DNA of 64,000 bases, from the NCBI GenBank assembly GCA_964020975.1, contig OZ026628.1:17792240-17856239 (forward strand), read 5' to 3'. The notes under the pieces were generated by a model, which worked only from the letters and a program-made list of their open reading frames with translations, was not told the DNA's origin and did no database searches. Position numbers and translations under genes: made by a program. Source of the DNA: Hermodice carunculata (taxonomy: Eukaryota > Annelida > Polychaeta > Eunicida > Amphinomidae). Of this stretch, positions 11,070-25,385 are shown piece after piece; within the stretch, counting starts at the first letter, position 1, and the number at the start of each line of letters is the position of its first letter.

Positions 11070-12155
11070 AACTAGAAAAGAAAGATTTGCTCGGAAGCAA
11101 ATCTGTCTGTGTGTGTGATAAATTTGCACAGTTACAAAAATATGCAGTGTAACAACACTTACAATTTGAGTCCAACATGAAATAGTACTTTGCTATATGT
11201 GTATCAGACGAAATTAGAATTTGCCTGTAAAAAGTATTCTTTATTTCCAAAATATCAGCAACATCCCGCCTGCCCACATAGACAAGTGCCCATATATAGC
11301 TTCAATTTGTGTCCAACATGATCAAAATTGCATGATAATTGGCCGAGTTATGGCTAGATGAAAATTTCAAACAACAAAATGACCTTGACGTTTGACCTCT
11401 GGAGGTCACATATACATTAGAAAAAAATGCAGTGTTACAATATACACAATTTGAGCTCAATATGATTAAAATTGGATGAAAATTGACTGACATATGGCTG
11501 GATGAATATTTCAAAAGTCCGAATGAACTTCACCTTTGACCTTTAGAGGTGACGTGAATTACAAAAATGTGCAAAGTTACAATATCTATAATTTGAGTCT
11601 AACATGATCAAAATTGGATTAAAAGTGACCAAGTTATGGCTAGATGAATATTTCAAAGGTCCAAATGACCTTGATCTTTGGCCTCTAGAGATCACATGTA
11701 AAATTTTTAAAATGTGCAGTGTTACAGTAGGTACAATTTGTGTCCAACATGTTCAAAATTGGATGGAAATTGACTGAGTTATGGCTGGCTGAATATTTCA
11801 AACGTACAAATGACCTTGATCTTTGACCTTTAGAGGTCACGTGTGAATTACAAAAATGTGTAGTGTTACAATATCTACAATTTGGGTCCAACATCATCAA
11901 AATCGGATGAATACTTTGGAAGCCAGAAGCAATTGATTTTTTTTAATTGCCCTAATTTGCATAATTTTCAAAATCTTGACTATTCAGAAGGATATGCAAA
12001 ACTTCACTGCAGGTGCTATAGCCTTGCAAAGTTTGAAGTTTCTAGCTCGCATAGTGTCTGAGTTGAAGATGACACAAAAATCTGACGGAAAGAAAGATAG
12101 GAAAGAAAGAAAGAATATTGGGTAAAACAATACATCTGTGTTCACACACAGACAT
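11070..12155 (-). mobile_element. F1 Helentron-like element 5
   Basis: Starts AACTAGAAAAGAAAGATTTG. The core has repeated units with CCAACATGATCAAAATTGG and TGACCTTTAGAGGTCAC, and it ends in a GAAA-rich tract and a TCTGTGTTCACACACAGACA hairpin just before the next element. Confidence 0.8.
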
Positions 12156-13089
12156 AACTATAAAAGAAGATTTGCTTCAAAGCAAATCTGTCTATGTGCC
12201 TTCAAAAGTTTTAAATATTAAATGCTTCAACTTTTATCCTTTGGTACCTCACATCATATTAAGCTTTTGGCTGGATGCAAATTTCAAAGTCCAAATGACC
12301 TTGACCTTTACAGGCCACATGTGAATTGCACAGTATTACAATACCCACAATTTAAGCCCAACATGAACCAAATCGGATGAAAATTGACCAAGTTTTGGCA
12401 AGATGAAACTTTCAAATGACCTTGACCTTTGCCCTTTTGAGGCAACATGTTCTTACAAAAATGTGCAGTGTTGCAATAACTTCAACTTGAGTCCAACATG
12501 ATTAGAATTGGATAGAAATTGGCCAAGTTATGACTGGATGAAACTTTCAAAGGTCCAAATGACCTTGACCTTTGACCACTAGAGGTCACATGCAAGTTTA
12601 AAAAATGTGTAGTTTTACAATATCTACAATTTTAGCCCAACATGATCAAAATTGAATAAAAATTGACCAAGTTATGGCTAGAAGAAAGCCACCATTGAAA
12701 GTGGCCTTTGACCTTGAGATAACCTCTACCTGAAGTGAACCTTGACCTCAAAAATGACATTATGGCCTAAAATTGACCTTTGACCTTGACATTTGAGGTG
12801 ACCTTTACCTTGCTATGATCGAACTTCTATGCACTCGGAACCACATCTACTATAGTATATATGCTATTAAAGATTTAAAACTTTAATTAACCCTCGTTTG
12901 CATAATTTTGAAAAGCATGACCTCTCATTATGAAAAAGCCAGATTTCTTATATAGAAGTATAATTGTGCCAAGTTTGGAGTTTCTAGGTTAATACTTTTC
13001 AAATAAAATGTCGGACAAATTTGCCTGTAAAGAAATAAAGAAAGAAAGAATTCCTACAAAAAAATATGTCTGTGTTGGCACACAGACAT
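12156..13089 (-). mobile_element. F1 Helentron-like element 6
   Basis: Complete-looking, about 934 bp. AACTATAAAAGAAGATTTGC and its stem-loop are at the left, tandem units with GACCTTGACC motifs follow, then a short GAAA tract and the GTCTGTGTTGGCACACAGAC hairpin at the right. Near-identical organisation to element 2. Confidence 0.85.
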
Positions 13090-13312
13090 AACTAGAAATG
13101 AAGATTTGCTTCAAAGCAAATCTGTCTGAGCTCCTTCCAAAGTTGTAAATATTAAATGGTACAACTTTTGTCCTTTGGTACTTAACATTCCATTAAGCTT
13201 ATGGCTGGATGAAATCCCCCCCCCCCCAAGTCCAAATGACCTTGACCTTTAACCTTTACAGGTTACATGTAAATTGCAAAAATGTACAGTGTTACAATAC
13301 CCACAATTTAAA
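13090..13312 (-). mobile_element. F1 element 7, 3' part only
   Basis: Starts AACTAGAAATGAAGATTTGC and keeps one core unit. It is cut at about 13312, where the inverted repeat shared with 29.65 kb begins. Confidence 0.75.
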
Positions 13313-13590
13313 GACAGGTAAGACACCAAAAATAAATCCCACTTAAGTCAATCCTAACTCAAAATGTAAATGCGTTACGATAACATATCATATATGTGTG
13401 TAATCGTCACCCTCCAAAGAATTTATATGTCCTGTATTTGGGCGTCTGTGATGTTAATTGTTGAATAAACAATTGAAAGTTGACGGCAAAGTATCCACCC
13501 CATAAATTTCGATATAAGTCACTTATTATTTGTGATAAAATCATAATTACACTTGCATCTTAATCTTGACATGTTGGCAACAAATAAGAT
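13313..13590 (+). repeat. Dispersed repeat, inverted relative to 29650-29905
   Basis: Reverse-complement similarity over about 260 bp, with shared phrases AAGACACCAAAA, GATGTTAATTGTT, CGATATAAGTCA and ATTACACTTGCATCTTAATC. Non-coding; family unknown. Confidence 0.7.
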
Positions 13591-14545
13591 CCTGCAGTCA
13601 TATGATTACAATATCAATTTTCTGGGTCCACATATGTGATCTTGTTGGAGGGATGGCTGCCAAAGAAAGGACAGTACACTGTTATGTTATCAAAGGGGTC
13701 TTATAGGATGAAGCCACATGTATTCCTATTAGGGTCGCTTACATTCTAGTGAACCTGGAGGGACTTTTTGTCTCTATATATACTTTGAAAAAAAATGTTT
13801 ATATATGTTACCTACAAGACAAGGTTGGACATTTATTACATGCAGGTGTCCAAAGTTCATAGAAACTATAAACTGATCTCTGTATGCCCATTGAGTACTT
13901 CCGAAATCCTGAATGTATACAGTGGAGGGCAGGGGGACAAATTCTGCGGACTTGCCCATAGTATCCAGTTTCTATAGGTAAAGAACAACTTTTGTAATGA
14001 TGTATGTACAAACACATCAATACTGTTGACACCAGCAATCTCCTAGAAAATTGATGTGCCCAAACTGTCAAATTAAGAGTTCACGTTTTGCTATTAGCAT
14101 GCATTGCTATTCTCTAGTATGATACCTTTCACGATACAAGACTTTCTGGGTCTCGATAGTGCATATGTCAAGATTATATAAATGCTTAGTTTACCCGTGT
14201 CCTTGACAGAAGCTGACAAATTTTTCTTTGTATCTTCACAATGTTATAGGGTGAACTTGCTCAATGGAAATGACAGTTATATTTCTTCAATAATGAAGTT
14301 ACTCCTGTTGCTTGATGATATGTCAAAATATTTTTTTAAAAATGATCAAATGTATTGCTGTAAAAACCACACAATCTAATCAGAGGCTCAAACCTGACAG
14401 GTGTGATAGGAGGAAGAATGTTTCCACCCACCCCCACCCCGCCAACCCGACTTTTCATCAAGGTTAGTCGAGGTCGAGGCTCCGCAGCGTCCAAGGCCAG
14501 GGGTGGGTCCGGGAAGAGGCCGCTGTTGGGGATGAGTTTGAATTT
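13591..14545. other. Copy 1 flank without a gene
   Basis: The part from about 14130 matches copy 2 (35550 and 36585 onward). 13591-14130 shows nothing recognisable. Confidence 0.5.
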
Positions 14546-14604
14546 CAAATATGCACTAGATTGCACTATTTCAAATTGAAATAGTGAAATCTAGTGCATA
14601 TTTG
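14546..14604. repeat. Long near-perfect palindrome
   Basis: CAAATATGCACTAGATT at the left pairs with AATCTAGTGCATATTTG at the right. The middle CACTATTTCAAATTGAAATA continues the pairing, giving about 28 paired bases with almost no loop. Copy 2 has only a reduced version near 36945-36975. Confidence 0.85.
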
Positions 14605-14714
14605 GACTTGCATATCCACGATCAAGTCAAGGGCTACATATGAACATCAAATAGACCTAGCCCCAAATTTGTATCCTGTACCACAAAAAGAGCCTGGAAT
14701 ATCATTACTAAGTA

Positions 14715-14924
14715 CATTGTAGAGGGTGGGAAAGGGGTTTCTCGTACGGGGGCTTTTTATTTACTGTACTGGCGTACTGGAAGCCCTCTTATTTTATGTA
14801 CTTCGTACTATCCAAAATTTTGAAAGATTTTTATTTTTCGTACTACGTACTCTAGAAAAATAATTACCTGTACCAGCGTACTGAACCCCCCCCCCCCCCC
14901 CGCCCCTTACACCCCTTCATTGTA
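14715..14924. mobile_element. Small insertion with 7-bp target duplication (CATTGTA)
   Basis: Direct repeats CATTGTA at 14715-14721 and 14918-14924 bracket 196 bp. Copy 2 has a single GCATCGTATGACAAAG site at the matching position near 37075. The ends are G-rich and C-rich (inverted), and the interior repeats CGTACT motifs. A MITE is the simplest reading. Confidence 0.7.
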
Positions 14925-15547
14925 CGGCAAAGAAACACCGATTGATCTACAAATGGCAGTACAGGCTACATCTGCATTAATTTTGAAACTTATAAATATA
15001 GGCCTACAAAAGGGTGTGATATTTTTTCATAAACATTTCTAATTCAACTGGATTGTCTAACGGTACATACTGTTACTAACACCATGGAGCAATAAAACTA
15101 GATTTCATTCCTCCATGTTAACACAAATGCGGAAGTTCTCCGTTTTTTTTTTTGTTTTTTTGTTTTTTTATCATTATTATTATTATTATTATAGCGGGTG
15201 AATAAAGTTCTTAATTGGAAGGGTTTAAACATGTATCATTGTCAAAACGGGCGATCCCCCTCTCCAAACGGAACAGTTGAAACCTCCGTTGTATTTTTGA
15301 GATGTACGAGCCTTTCAGTTTTGGCCACGTGCCAATGTGTACATCCGGTTGCACATGCGTACATGGTTGCCGTGAGTTAGCAATGGCTATCTCTTCCCAA
15401 ACTGATTGAGCCCGGCATTTTAAGTTTACAAGTAAAGTAATGAGAGGTTGATATTGAACTTTGCGGCATTTGACAACATACCGGAACAAAAATGGTGAAG
15501 AAGGTGTATGTAAACCTCAAGTGGTAAGAGACAGTCTGAAATGGCAT
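14925..15547. other. Copy 1 flank without a gene
   Basis: Matches copy 2 at 37080-37370 and 37840-38090. Contains a T/ATT-rich tract at 15140-15193. No supported ORF. Confidence 0.55.
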
Positions 15548-15778
15548 CTTATTCACATAGCAAAGCTCCAGTATGAGCGGAGTATGAGGCATCGAGTAGC
15601 CTAGCTCCGAGGCAAAGGATCACCCCACGCTCTGTAAGCTTGCGGTAAACGCAAGCTCACAGAGCGTGGGGAGGTCTCTTGGAGCTACGAGTAGCCATGT
15701 TGAGATGGACGGCTTCTCTGAGATGGTGCCCATATTAAAACAACACCGTCGATGCCTGAGAAATGAGGCTACTTATTC
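15548..15778. mobile_element. Hairpin insertion with 7-bp target duplication (CTTATTC)
   Basis: CTTATTC occurs at 15548-15554 and 15772-15778, around 217 bp absent from copy 2 (near 38087, a single CTTATTCTCTCAG). Inverted AGGCATCGA / TCGATGCCT motifs lie within, and a 22-bp stem sits at 15623-15671. Confidence 0.8.
15623..15671. repeat. 22-bp stem-loop
   Basis: CCCCACGCTCTGT / ACAGAGCGTGGGG pair exactly; after one mismatch, AGCTTGCG / CGCAAGCT continue around a five-base loop GTAAA. It could be an RNA hairpin or simply the centre of the MITE. Confidence 0.85.
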
Positions 15779-16864
15779 TCTCAGCTGGCTACAGGTAGCC
15801 TATGACCACGGACCTCAAACTTTCAACGTAAGTTACTGTAGAAATTTATGGCACAGCCAGCTTGCGCCCGTAAAAATTCATAAAGCCTGAAGGCTCGAAA
15901 ATGGCCCTGGTACAGACCAGTAGACAGCGTGATGACAAGGTAGTAATAATAGTAAGGAACATCAGTGATGTTCCATACTACCCTGCTGTGAGTACTACCC
16001 CGGTTGTTTAATGATCGGTTGTTGAAAAATCCATACAAAAACGCAGTCGCGGCAGTGTTAACCCTTTTGATAAAATCAGTTTACAAAAACTAAATATGTT
16101 TATAATATCAATACTCATGAGAGCAAGATGGAGTTGTGCATAAGTGTAAAAACATGCATGTATGAATCTAAATTATGGATGGTAATTCAACGTTGAGTTT
16201 AGTTGTTGGCCAGGTGGTGCAAGAGTCTACCCTTCTTTGGGAGACCACCTGCTTTATGTGACCACTTTTGGTCAGTCCCAGGGGTGGTCTCTCAAAACAA
16301 GTTTTAGTGTAGTACAGGAAAAAGGTGAAAAATCACTAACAAGTCAGTCAAATGGCAAACCAATACGGCACTGCAAACGCTACAGATTGCTTGACCAAAA
16401 ACATTCAGAGATCTATATATCCATTGCCAAATATACAGGTACTTTATAAAGCTGAAAATAGTTATATATTTTAAAGTTATTCAAAAATGAAGAAAGTTAT
16501 AGCAATAAATCTTGGGTAAAGAAAATTAACATTCCAAGTCAGTGGTAGGTAAGTATTCTGATAGCTTTGCCAATTTCCATACACATACGTATTTTTCCTT
16601 GAAAAAATGTGTATGTGTTTGTGGTAAATGTGATGAAATTATATGGGTGACTAATAAGCCCAAGAGGGCTAAGTACTATTAACATGTTATTTTAGTTCAC
16701 ATTATTGTAATATTTATGTACAAGTCACTTTAATTTTTAAAAAGTCTAAATTAATCAAGATTCAAATCTTGTAACCTGTAAGTCAGTGCAGGTATGTGAT
16801 TGTCTTCAGTACTAATCGGCATTGTGCTGTGTATGTGAAGTTCAAAAACTATATATTTAACAGT
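15779..16864. other. Copy 1 flank, with a partial TA-type MITE near 16230-16310
   Basis: Matches copy 2 at 38095-38360 and 40130-40690. GGGAGACCACC and GGTGGTCTCTC around 16240-16300 resemble the arms of the MITE at 43176. No gene. Confidence 0.55.
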
Positions 16865-18046
16865 AATTTGATTTTTTTATTTGATTTGTTTTAATCCAAT
16901 GCAAATCATAATATATACAATATATAACACAAATATTGGCAAGAGGGAAAGAAGCATATACATGCTTATAGAACCTCTTTATGATAAAAATTAATACATT
17001 TACATTACATGCAATATTAGAATACATGTACATATTTCAAATTTGTTAGTTACATAGCACATAGATTAACTTCCAAATAGTAAAACAAACAAACACTTAA
17101 ACAAAAACAGACACAAGAGGATATAGTACGGATCGAGCGATCATATTGACAGTAAATGCAATTTTAGATGACTTTTGAACATATGATAACTGCAGTTTTT
17201 AATGAGTGGTGGAATGTCATTCCAAATTTTCACACCATGATATTTTATAGAAAATTATATAATTTTTGTTTGGCATCTTATTACATGTAAATTCTGACGT
17301 TGTCTTGTATGATAATTATGGATAGAACTGTTCTGTACAAACATACGTAAGCAGGCATCTGGAGATATTCCCTTAGTGTGTTGATCCATAAAAATCCCTG
17401 TTTGAAAAATATTAATCTGTTGTCGAGTCAAAATTTGCAGGTTAGTGAATAATGCTTTCATTGAAGTTCTGTAATGTGAGAAAGATATGATACGAATAAT
17501 TCACCTCTGTAATACATTCAGGTTTTCAAGCGTACTGTCATAAGTACTTCCCCAAACAATGTTACAACAAGACAGATGCGGATACGCAAAAGTATAATAC
17601 AAATTAAGAAGAACCTTTTTTAATAAGCATCAAACTTTTACAATGATGCCTATGGATTTTGCTAATTTACTACTTGTATAAACTACATGCTGTTTCCAAT
17701 CTAACATGGAATCTAAAATCACACATACAAATTTTTCATGAGAAATAAGATTTATCTGTTTACCATCAATTCAGAGATTGAGAGAATCAGCGGCATTGAT
17801 TTTCCTTTTGGTATGAAATAACATATAATTGGTTTTTGAAATACTCAAAGTTAACTTGTTTGATTTGAACTACTTGGCTGCATGAGACAGTTCACAATTC
17901 ATATCGTTGAATAAATTATGTAAATTCTTATTTCTCAGAAACGAACTTGTATCATCAGCAAATAGAACTGAAAAATGTTTAGTCGACACATGGGCTAAAT
18001 CATTGATATATATAGGAGAAATAAAAGTGGGCCCAACACTGATCCT
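16865..18046 (-). mobile_element. 5'-truncated LINE (reverse transcriptase with FADD)
   Basis: The minus strand encodes, in order, GPTFISPIYINDLAHVSTKH, VLFADDTSSFL (catalytic FADD box), ISKTNYMLFHTKRK, LNLYYTFAYPHLSCCNIVWG, then LQILTRQQINIFQTGIFM and SIHNYHTRQRQNLHV, and finally FSIKYHGVKIWND. These are the second half of a CR1/Jockey-superfamily LINE reverse transcriptase and its C-terminal region. It is broken by several in-frame stops (for example after CQTKII near 17255 and after CELSHAAK near 17877). It is truncated within the RT at about 18046. Copy 2 lacks it (AACAATTATTAGGCCAGC near 40925), so it inserted after the duplication. Confidence 0.85.
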
Positions 18047-18099
18047 TGGCCAGCAACATATGCCGTCACCATGCCCATGTGCTGGAAGAGCATCATGAA

Positions 18100-21540
<3,441 letters not shown>

Positions 21541-21899
21541 TAGTTACAAACATTACCTCTTGACCACCATTGCTAAGACGTCTGTGTCTGGGCATGATGC
21601 CCATGGAATTGATTAGAGTTGTGCACTTACTCACCTGATCCTGAAACCTGATGGTCCTGTGACATCATGTGCACATGCGCCCCTTAACGGCCTTCCTCTT
21701 TTGGGCACTATTACAGGTGTGCCTTGATAGTGGAAGCTCCGCAAACTTTTGTTTACACTCACTGGTTTTTTTTGTTTGTTTTTTTTTTTGTGCTTACCCA
21801 TGCTCTATTCTGCAAAAAATCTTTTCTCAGTGGTCCGGGAATCTTCGGCTACCTATATAGCTAATTTCTTTGATTGGATACTCTTGAAATAGTATGTGC
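21541..21899. other. Stretch without a recognised feature
   Basis: Contains a small GGGCATGATGCCC palindrome near 21591 and a T-rich tract at 21767-21790. It may be the 5' flank or terminal region of the DIRS-like fossil. Confidence 0.35.
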
Positions 21900-24800
21900 A
21901 AAGTTGGTCATTTGACTTGTACGTAGATTTTTCAAAATAGGGTCCCTGCAAACAGAACACAAAGAGAGGAAAAGCAGTGCACACCAGGCTATCACCTCCT
22001 TTCAGAGGCAGTCCATTGGTGTTTATTCCGATACCACTGTATCTGCATCCTCTTCCATGTTGGATCTCAGAAAAAAGTTGGATTCCATAAACCACTATAT
22101 GGCAGCTTGGGACGACTATCCACACTGCTATGGTTGTCGCCTGCAGTTGGGCCATGTTTGCTCTCATGATTGAACTTGCAAATACTGTCAGGACTGGGAA
22201 GAGGACAAATGGCTGCTTTGTGAGCAGGCAAGGAGGTTGCGAGAGCCGCCAAATGCCATGCTGAGATGTCTGACTCCATTGAGTCCTCACCAATGACTCC
22301 CAATTTGAAAAAGTGTAGACTTGCTCCAGTTCGTCTGGTTTTTCATGTGTGTAAGGGGAAAGAGTGTAGACTTGTTCCAGCTCGTCCGCAGTCCCCAAAG
22401 ACAGGCCTTTCTTCTCCAGATACCCATTGGGAGATGGTTAAGAGACGTGGGTGTCGAAAGTCTAGTAGCAAGAGATCTCCCCTCGGAGATCCCATGTGAA
22501 AGACTTTGCCCCAACAGACTTTCAAATCTACTCTTGTCACGGATCCAAAGATGGTCCATGCCTTGGAGGCGATGTCTCAGGGTATGATACAACAGGCTGA
22601 TATGTTGCTTGCACTGTTTTCCCCCTCTCAGCAGATGGTTTCTTCTTCAGAGTCCGCTCCGAAAGTCTGCCAAGCGACGGCTTCAGCCAAGATCTCAGTC
22701 CTTCGGGTCCAAGCACTTGGACAGACTGCAATCTCACAAATCGATGTGCCCAGAAAGGAATCCTACAGGTGCCTGCCCTGGTATTCTGGAACCCTGGCCA
22801 GTCCAAACGCTCCGATTATAAGTCGGGGCAGAATGGAAAGCCAGCACCCTGGCCAGTCCATGCACTCGAACCATAAACCCGGAGTGCCAGCTAAGGCACC
22901 GGTGCCTCCATTGGCTCCCCAAGCTCCCGGATCTGAGAGCTTGGGTGGTAAACAAGGGCATAGGAGACCAAGGAAGAAGACACACAGACCTGTGAGGAGC
23001 CTTCCACTGCCAGGGGGCCTTTGGCCCCGGCAGTGTCAGCACCCCTGATCCAGGCGAAACCCCCTGTTCCCCCAACAGTAGCACGGGCAGTAACTACTGC
23101 ACCTCCAGAGGCTTTGTCCAGGAGTGAGCAGTTGGCAATTTTGCTGGTCCCCATGTTTGAGCCAAGTACCCTGCCTCACTCTCTCAAGCCACAGGCAGAT
23201 CATGAAATGCATGAGGATCAGCAGTTGCTTGAGGAAGCTCAGTCTTCGTCTACATTGGCCACTGCTAATGTCCCCCAGTCTGAGCAGAAAAAGTCGGCAG
23301 AGCAGCTTGCTGCTTCTGCTTTGAGTCAGCTCTCCCTCGGGCCTCAGGTCCTGGGATTCTCTAAACTCCATCTGGACTCCTGCTACTCGCAGATTGCTCA
23401 GTCGGTGGCAGCTGAGGTCCAGGACATTGGCCTGACAGAGTCTCAGCCAGATCCCCCTGGCCTGCGGCCTCGGAGATCTCAGCGTACGAGTCTCCCTTGC
23501 CTTCCGTCACTGCTTCTGCGGATGTGCTTGCTACACCTAGGCCTGGCGTGGTGAAAAATCCTCTACTGTCACAGGCAGCTGCTCCATTGCCCTCAGACAA
23601 TACGTTGTTCAACGAGGCCATGGGCATCCGCATTCCCCTTGCCAGTCCGTCGTCTTTGGACCTGGACACAGAGGCAGAGGATGAGCTGCTGATGTTGGAT
23701 TCGTCCCATACCAGATGTCAACCTAGGTGGAAAGCTCATTGTTTGTGCTCTGACAGGCACAGAGAGCTGGCGACGGTGGGCTCTGCAGAGACTTCGGCCC
23801 TGGCCCCCAAATGGATATGGCACCTGCACCTGCACCTGCAAAGGGCTTTGACCATATTAAAGCTCTATTCACAGCCTGGTTGGTGACCAAGCTGAGGTCC
23901 CACCAGCGGAGGAGAGGTCAGGCACCGTTGCACTGTCATGCTGGGGCTTGTCTCTGGAGGACACACGTCAAGGTACGCCCATACCTATTTTGCCCTTCGT
24001 AGCTGAGTTCTATGACCAGCTCACAGCCAAGACTTGCGGCACACAGGTTCCCTTTGAGCCACTGACTTCTGGCCATCTGAGGCAGGGGCAACACCTCCCT
24101 CAGCCAGATCTCCAGGGGAGGTGGCACTCAATGCCAGAACAGACTTTCCTGTCAGGTTCACTGCCAGTGAGTTTAGACTGGGTGGAGTTTGAGAGCAGAG
24201 AACCATCTCAGTGTCCGCAGAGGCCTTTAAGCGATTGAAGGAACATGATTGAGGCTCTGATCTTGTGGCGTCCTACTCTGAAGTGTCGTTGGTCGCTTTG
24301 GGATCTCTCCTTGAGGACCTCAAGGGTCCATTCAGATCACATTGGCCATAGAAGACTGGTTAGACCAGGCAGCACTCCTCGTGACTTAGTTGTCGCAAGC
24401 AGTTGATCACCAGGTGCAGACTGCTTGCATGTTGGAGGTGAACCTTTGTTTGCTACGGATGGATGCCTACCTCCAGGGTCAAAAGCTGCCTTACCGGACC
24501 TTACGGAAAGCTTGCACAGGACTCCCTTCTCTGGAACTCTGTTTGGAGGAGAGATGGCGGAAGTGGTCCGCTGGGCGCAGGACCTTTGAGCCGACTCAGC
24601 AGACCAGGCATGCTCCAAGGCGCTGACAGACTCTGCTCAGTTTTTGTTGTCCTTGGCCACCTTGGCCCCTCTGTGCAGTGCCTGGTCTGCAGATGCCTCA
24701 CCACAAATCGTGCGCAATTGAAGTCTATCATGGACAATTCATTCCTCCTTTACATTGTGGAGACATGGCTACACGCTGCCCTTCGGCGAAGATGGCTCTC

Positions 24801-25230
24801 TGCTAAACCTAGAACCATGGTAATTCACTCCACCCGCCTCGGAACCCAAAGCAACAGCGTTCCTGGAGGCAGTTCAGATGCTTCAGAGCAAGCTGGCCAT
24901 AGGGCTGGTAGAGGATCAAGGTTGTCCCTGCCTCTACAACTTACTGTTCCTGGTTCCCAAGCAGGAGGGAGAATGGCACCCAGTCATAGACCTGTTGACG
25001 CTGAACGCCTATCTCGAAGTCCTGTCCTTTCAGATGGTGACACCCCAGTCGGTGGCACCAAACTTATGGCCCCTGGAGTGGACAACGTCCCTGGATCTCA
25101 AGGACGCTTTCTTCCATGTGTGAATCACAGAGACTTCAAGGAAATATCTGCGGTTCGCATTCATGAGCCAAATATACCAGTTTGGGGTGCACAGAAAGGT
25201 GGGAATGTCAATATGTGAGTATTGTTCCTG
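21900..25230 (+). mobile_element. Fossil DIRS-like retrotransposon (LTR kin)
   Basis: A distinctly GC-richer island in AT-rich DNA. The left part (about 22090-22260) encodes a Cys/His-rich segment reminiscent of DIRS-type ORF1 proteins. A Pro/Ser/Ala-rich gag-like region follows to about 24.8 kb. The right part (about 24878-25123) carries a reverse transcriptase start with GEWHPVIDLLTLNAYLEV and TSLDLKDAFFHV, the DIRS/Ngaro-type pattern. The rest of the RT, RNase H, the tyrosine recombinase and any terminal repeats are not seen. It is broken in many places and 3'-truncated, so it is inactive and probably old relative to the F2 elements nearby. Confidence 0.75.
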
Positions 25231-25385
25231 CCCTAGTGCTCCCATTTGGGTCATGACTTCACATTACATGTGGGATAGGGGCACAGGAAGGTAGATGTGG
25301 AGCAGATGAGATAAGGGGGTCAAGAGGGGATTGCCTGTTCCTGCCGGTGTTTGTCATGAATACATGGGTTACCATGCTTACTCTT
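25231..25385. other. Short spacer
   Basis: Between the DIRS-like fossil and the F5 element. Nothing recognisable. Confidence 0.4.

Larger units (their letters stand above)
3155..18099 (+). repeat. Segmental duplication, copy 1 (zinc-finger gene plus flank)
   Basis: Blocks at 3155-6960, 14060-14720, 14925-16860 and 18047-18099 align in order with 30690-35400, 35550-37370, 37840-38360 and 40130-40990. Shared phrases include TTTACCTCTTTAG, GGACGGCAACAATAAACTTC, CTTGATGATATGTCAAAATA and GTGCTGGAAGAGCATCATGA. Material present in only one copy is mostly identifiable as later insertions. Confidence 0.85.

Noticed and set aside
15623-15671. tRNA or microRNA gene at the GC-rich stem
   Set aside because: There is no cloverleaf or internal promoter boxes, and the stem is the core of a MITE-like insertion. 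A microRNA cannot be excluded but is not supported.
22287-24737. Many overlapping ORFs on both strands in the GC-rich island
   Set aside because: Few stops are expected at this base composition. Only the plus-strand retroelement similarity is convincing.
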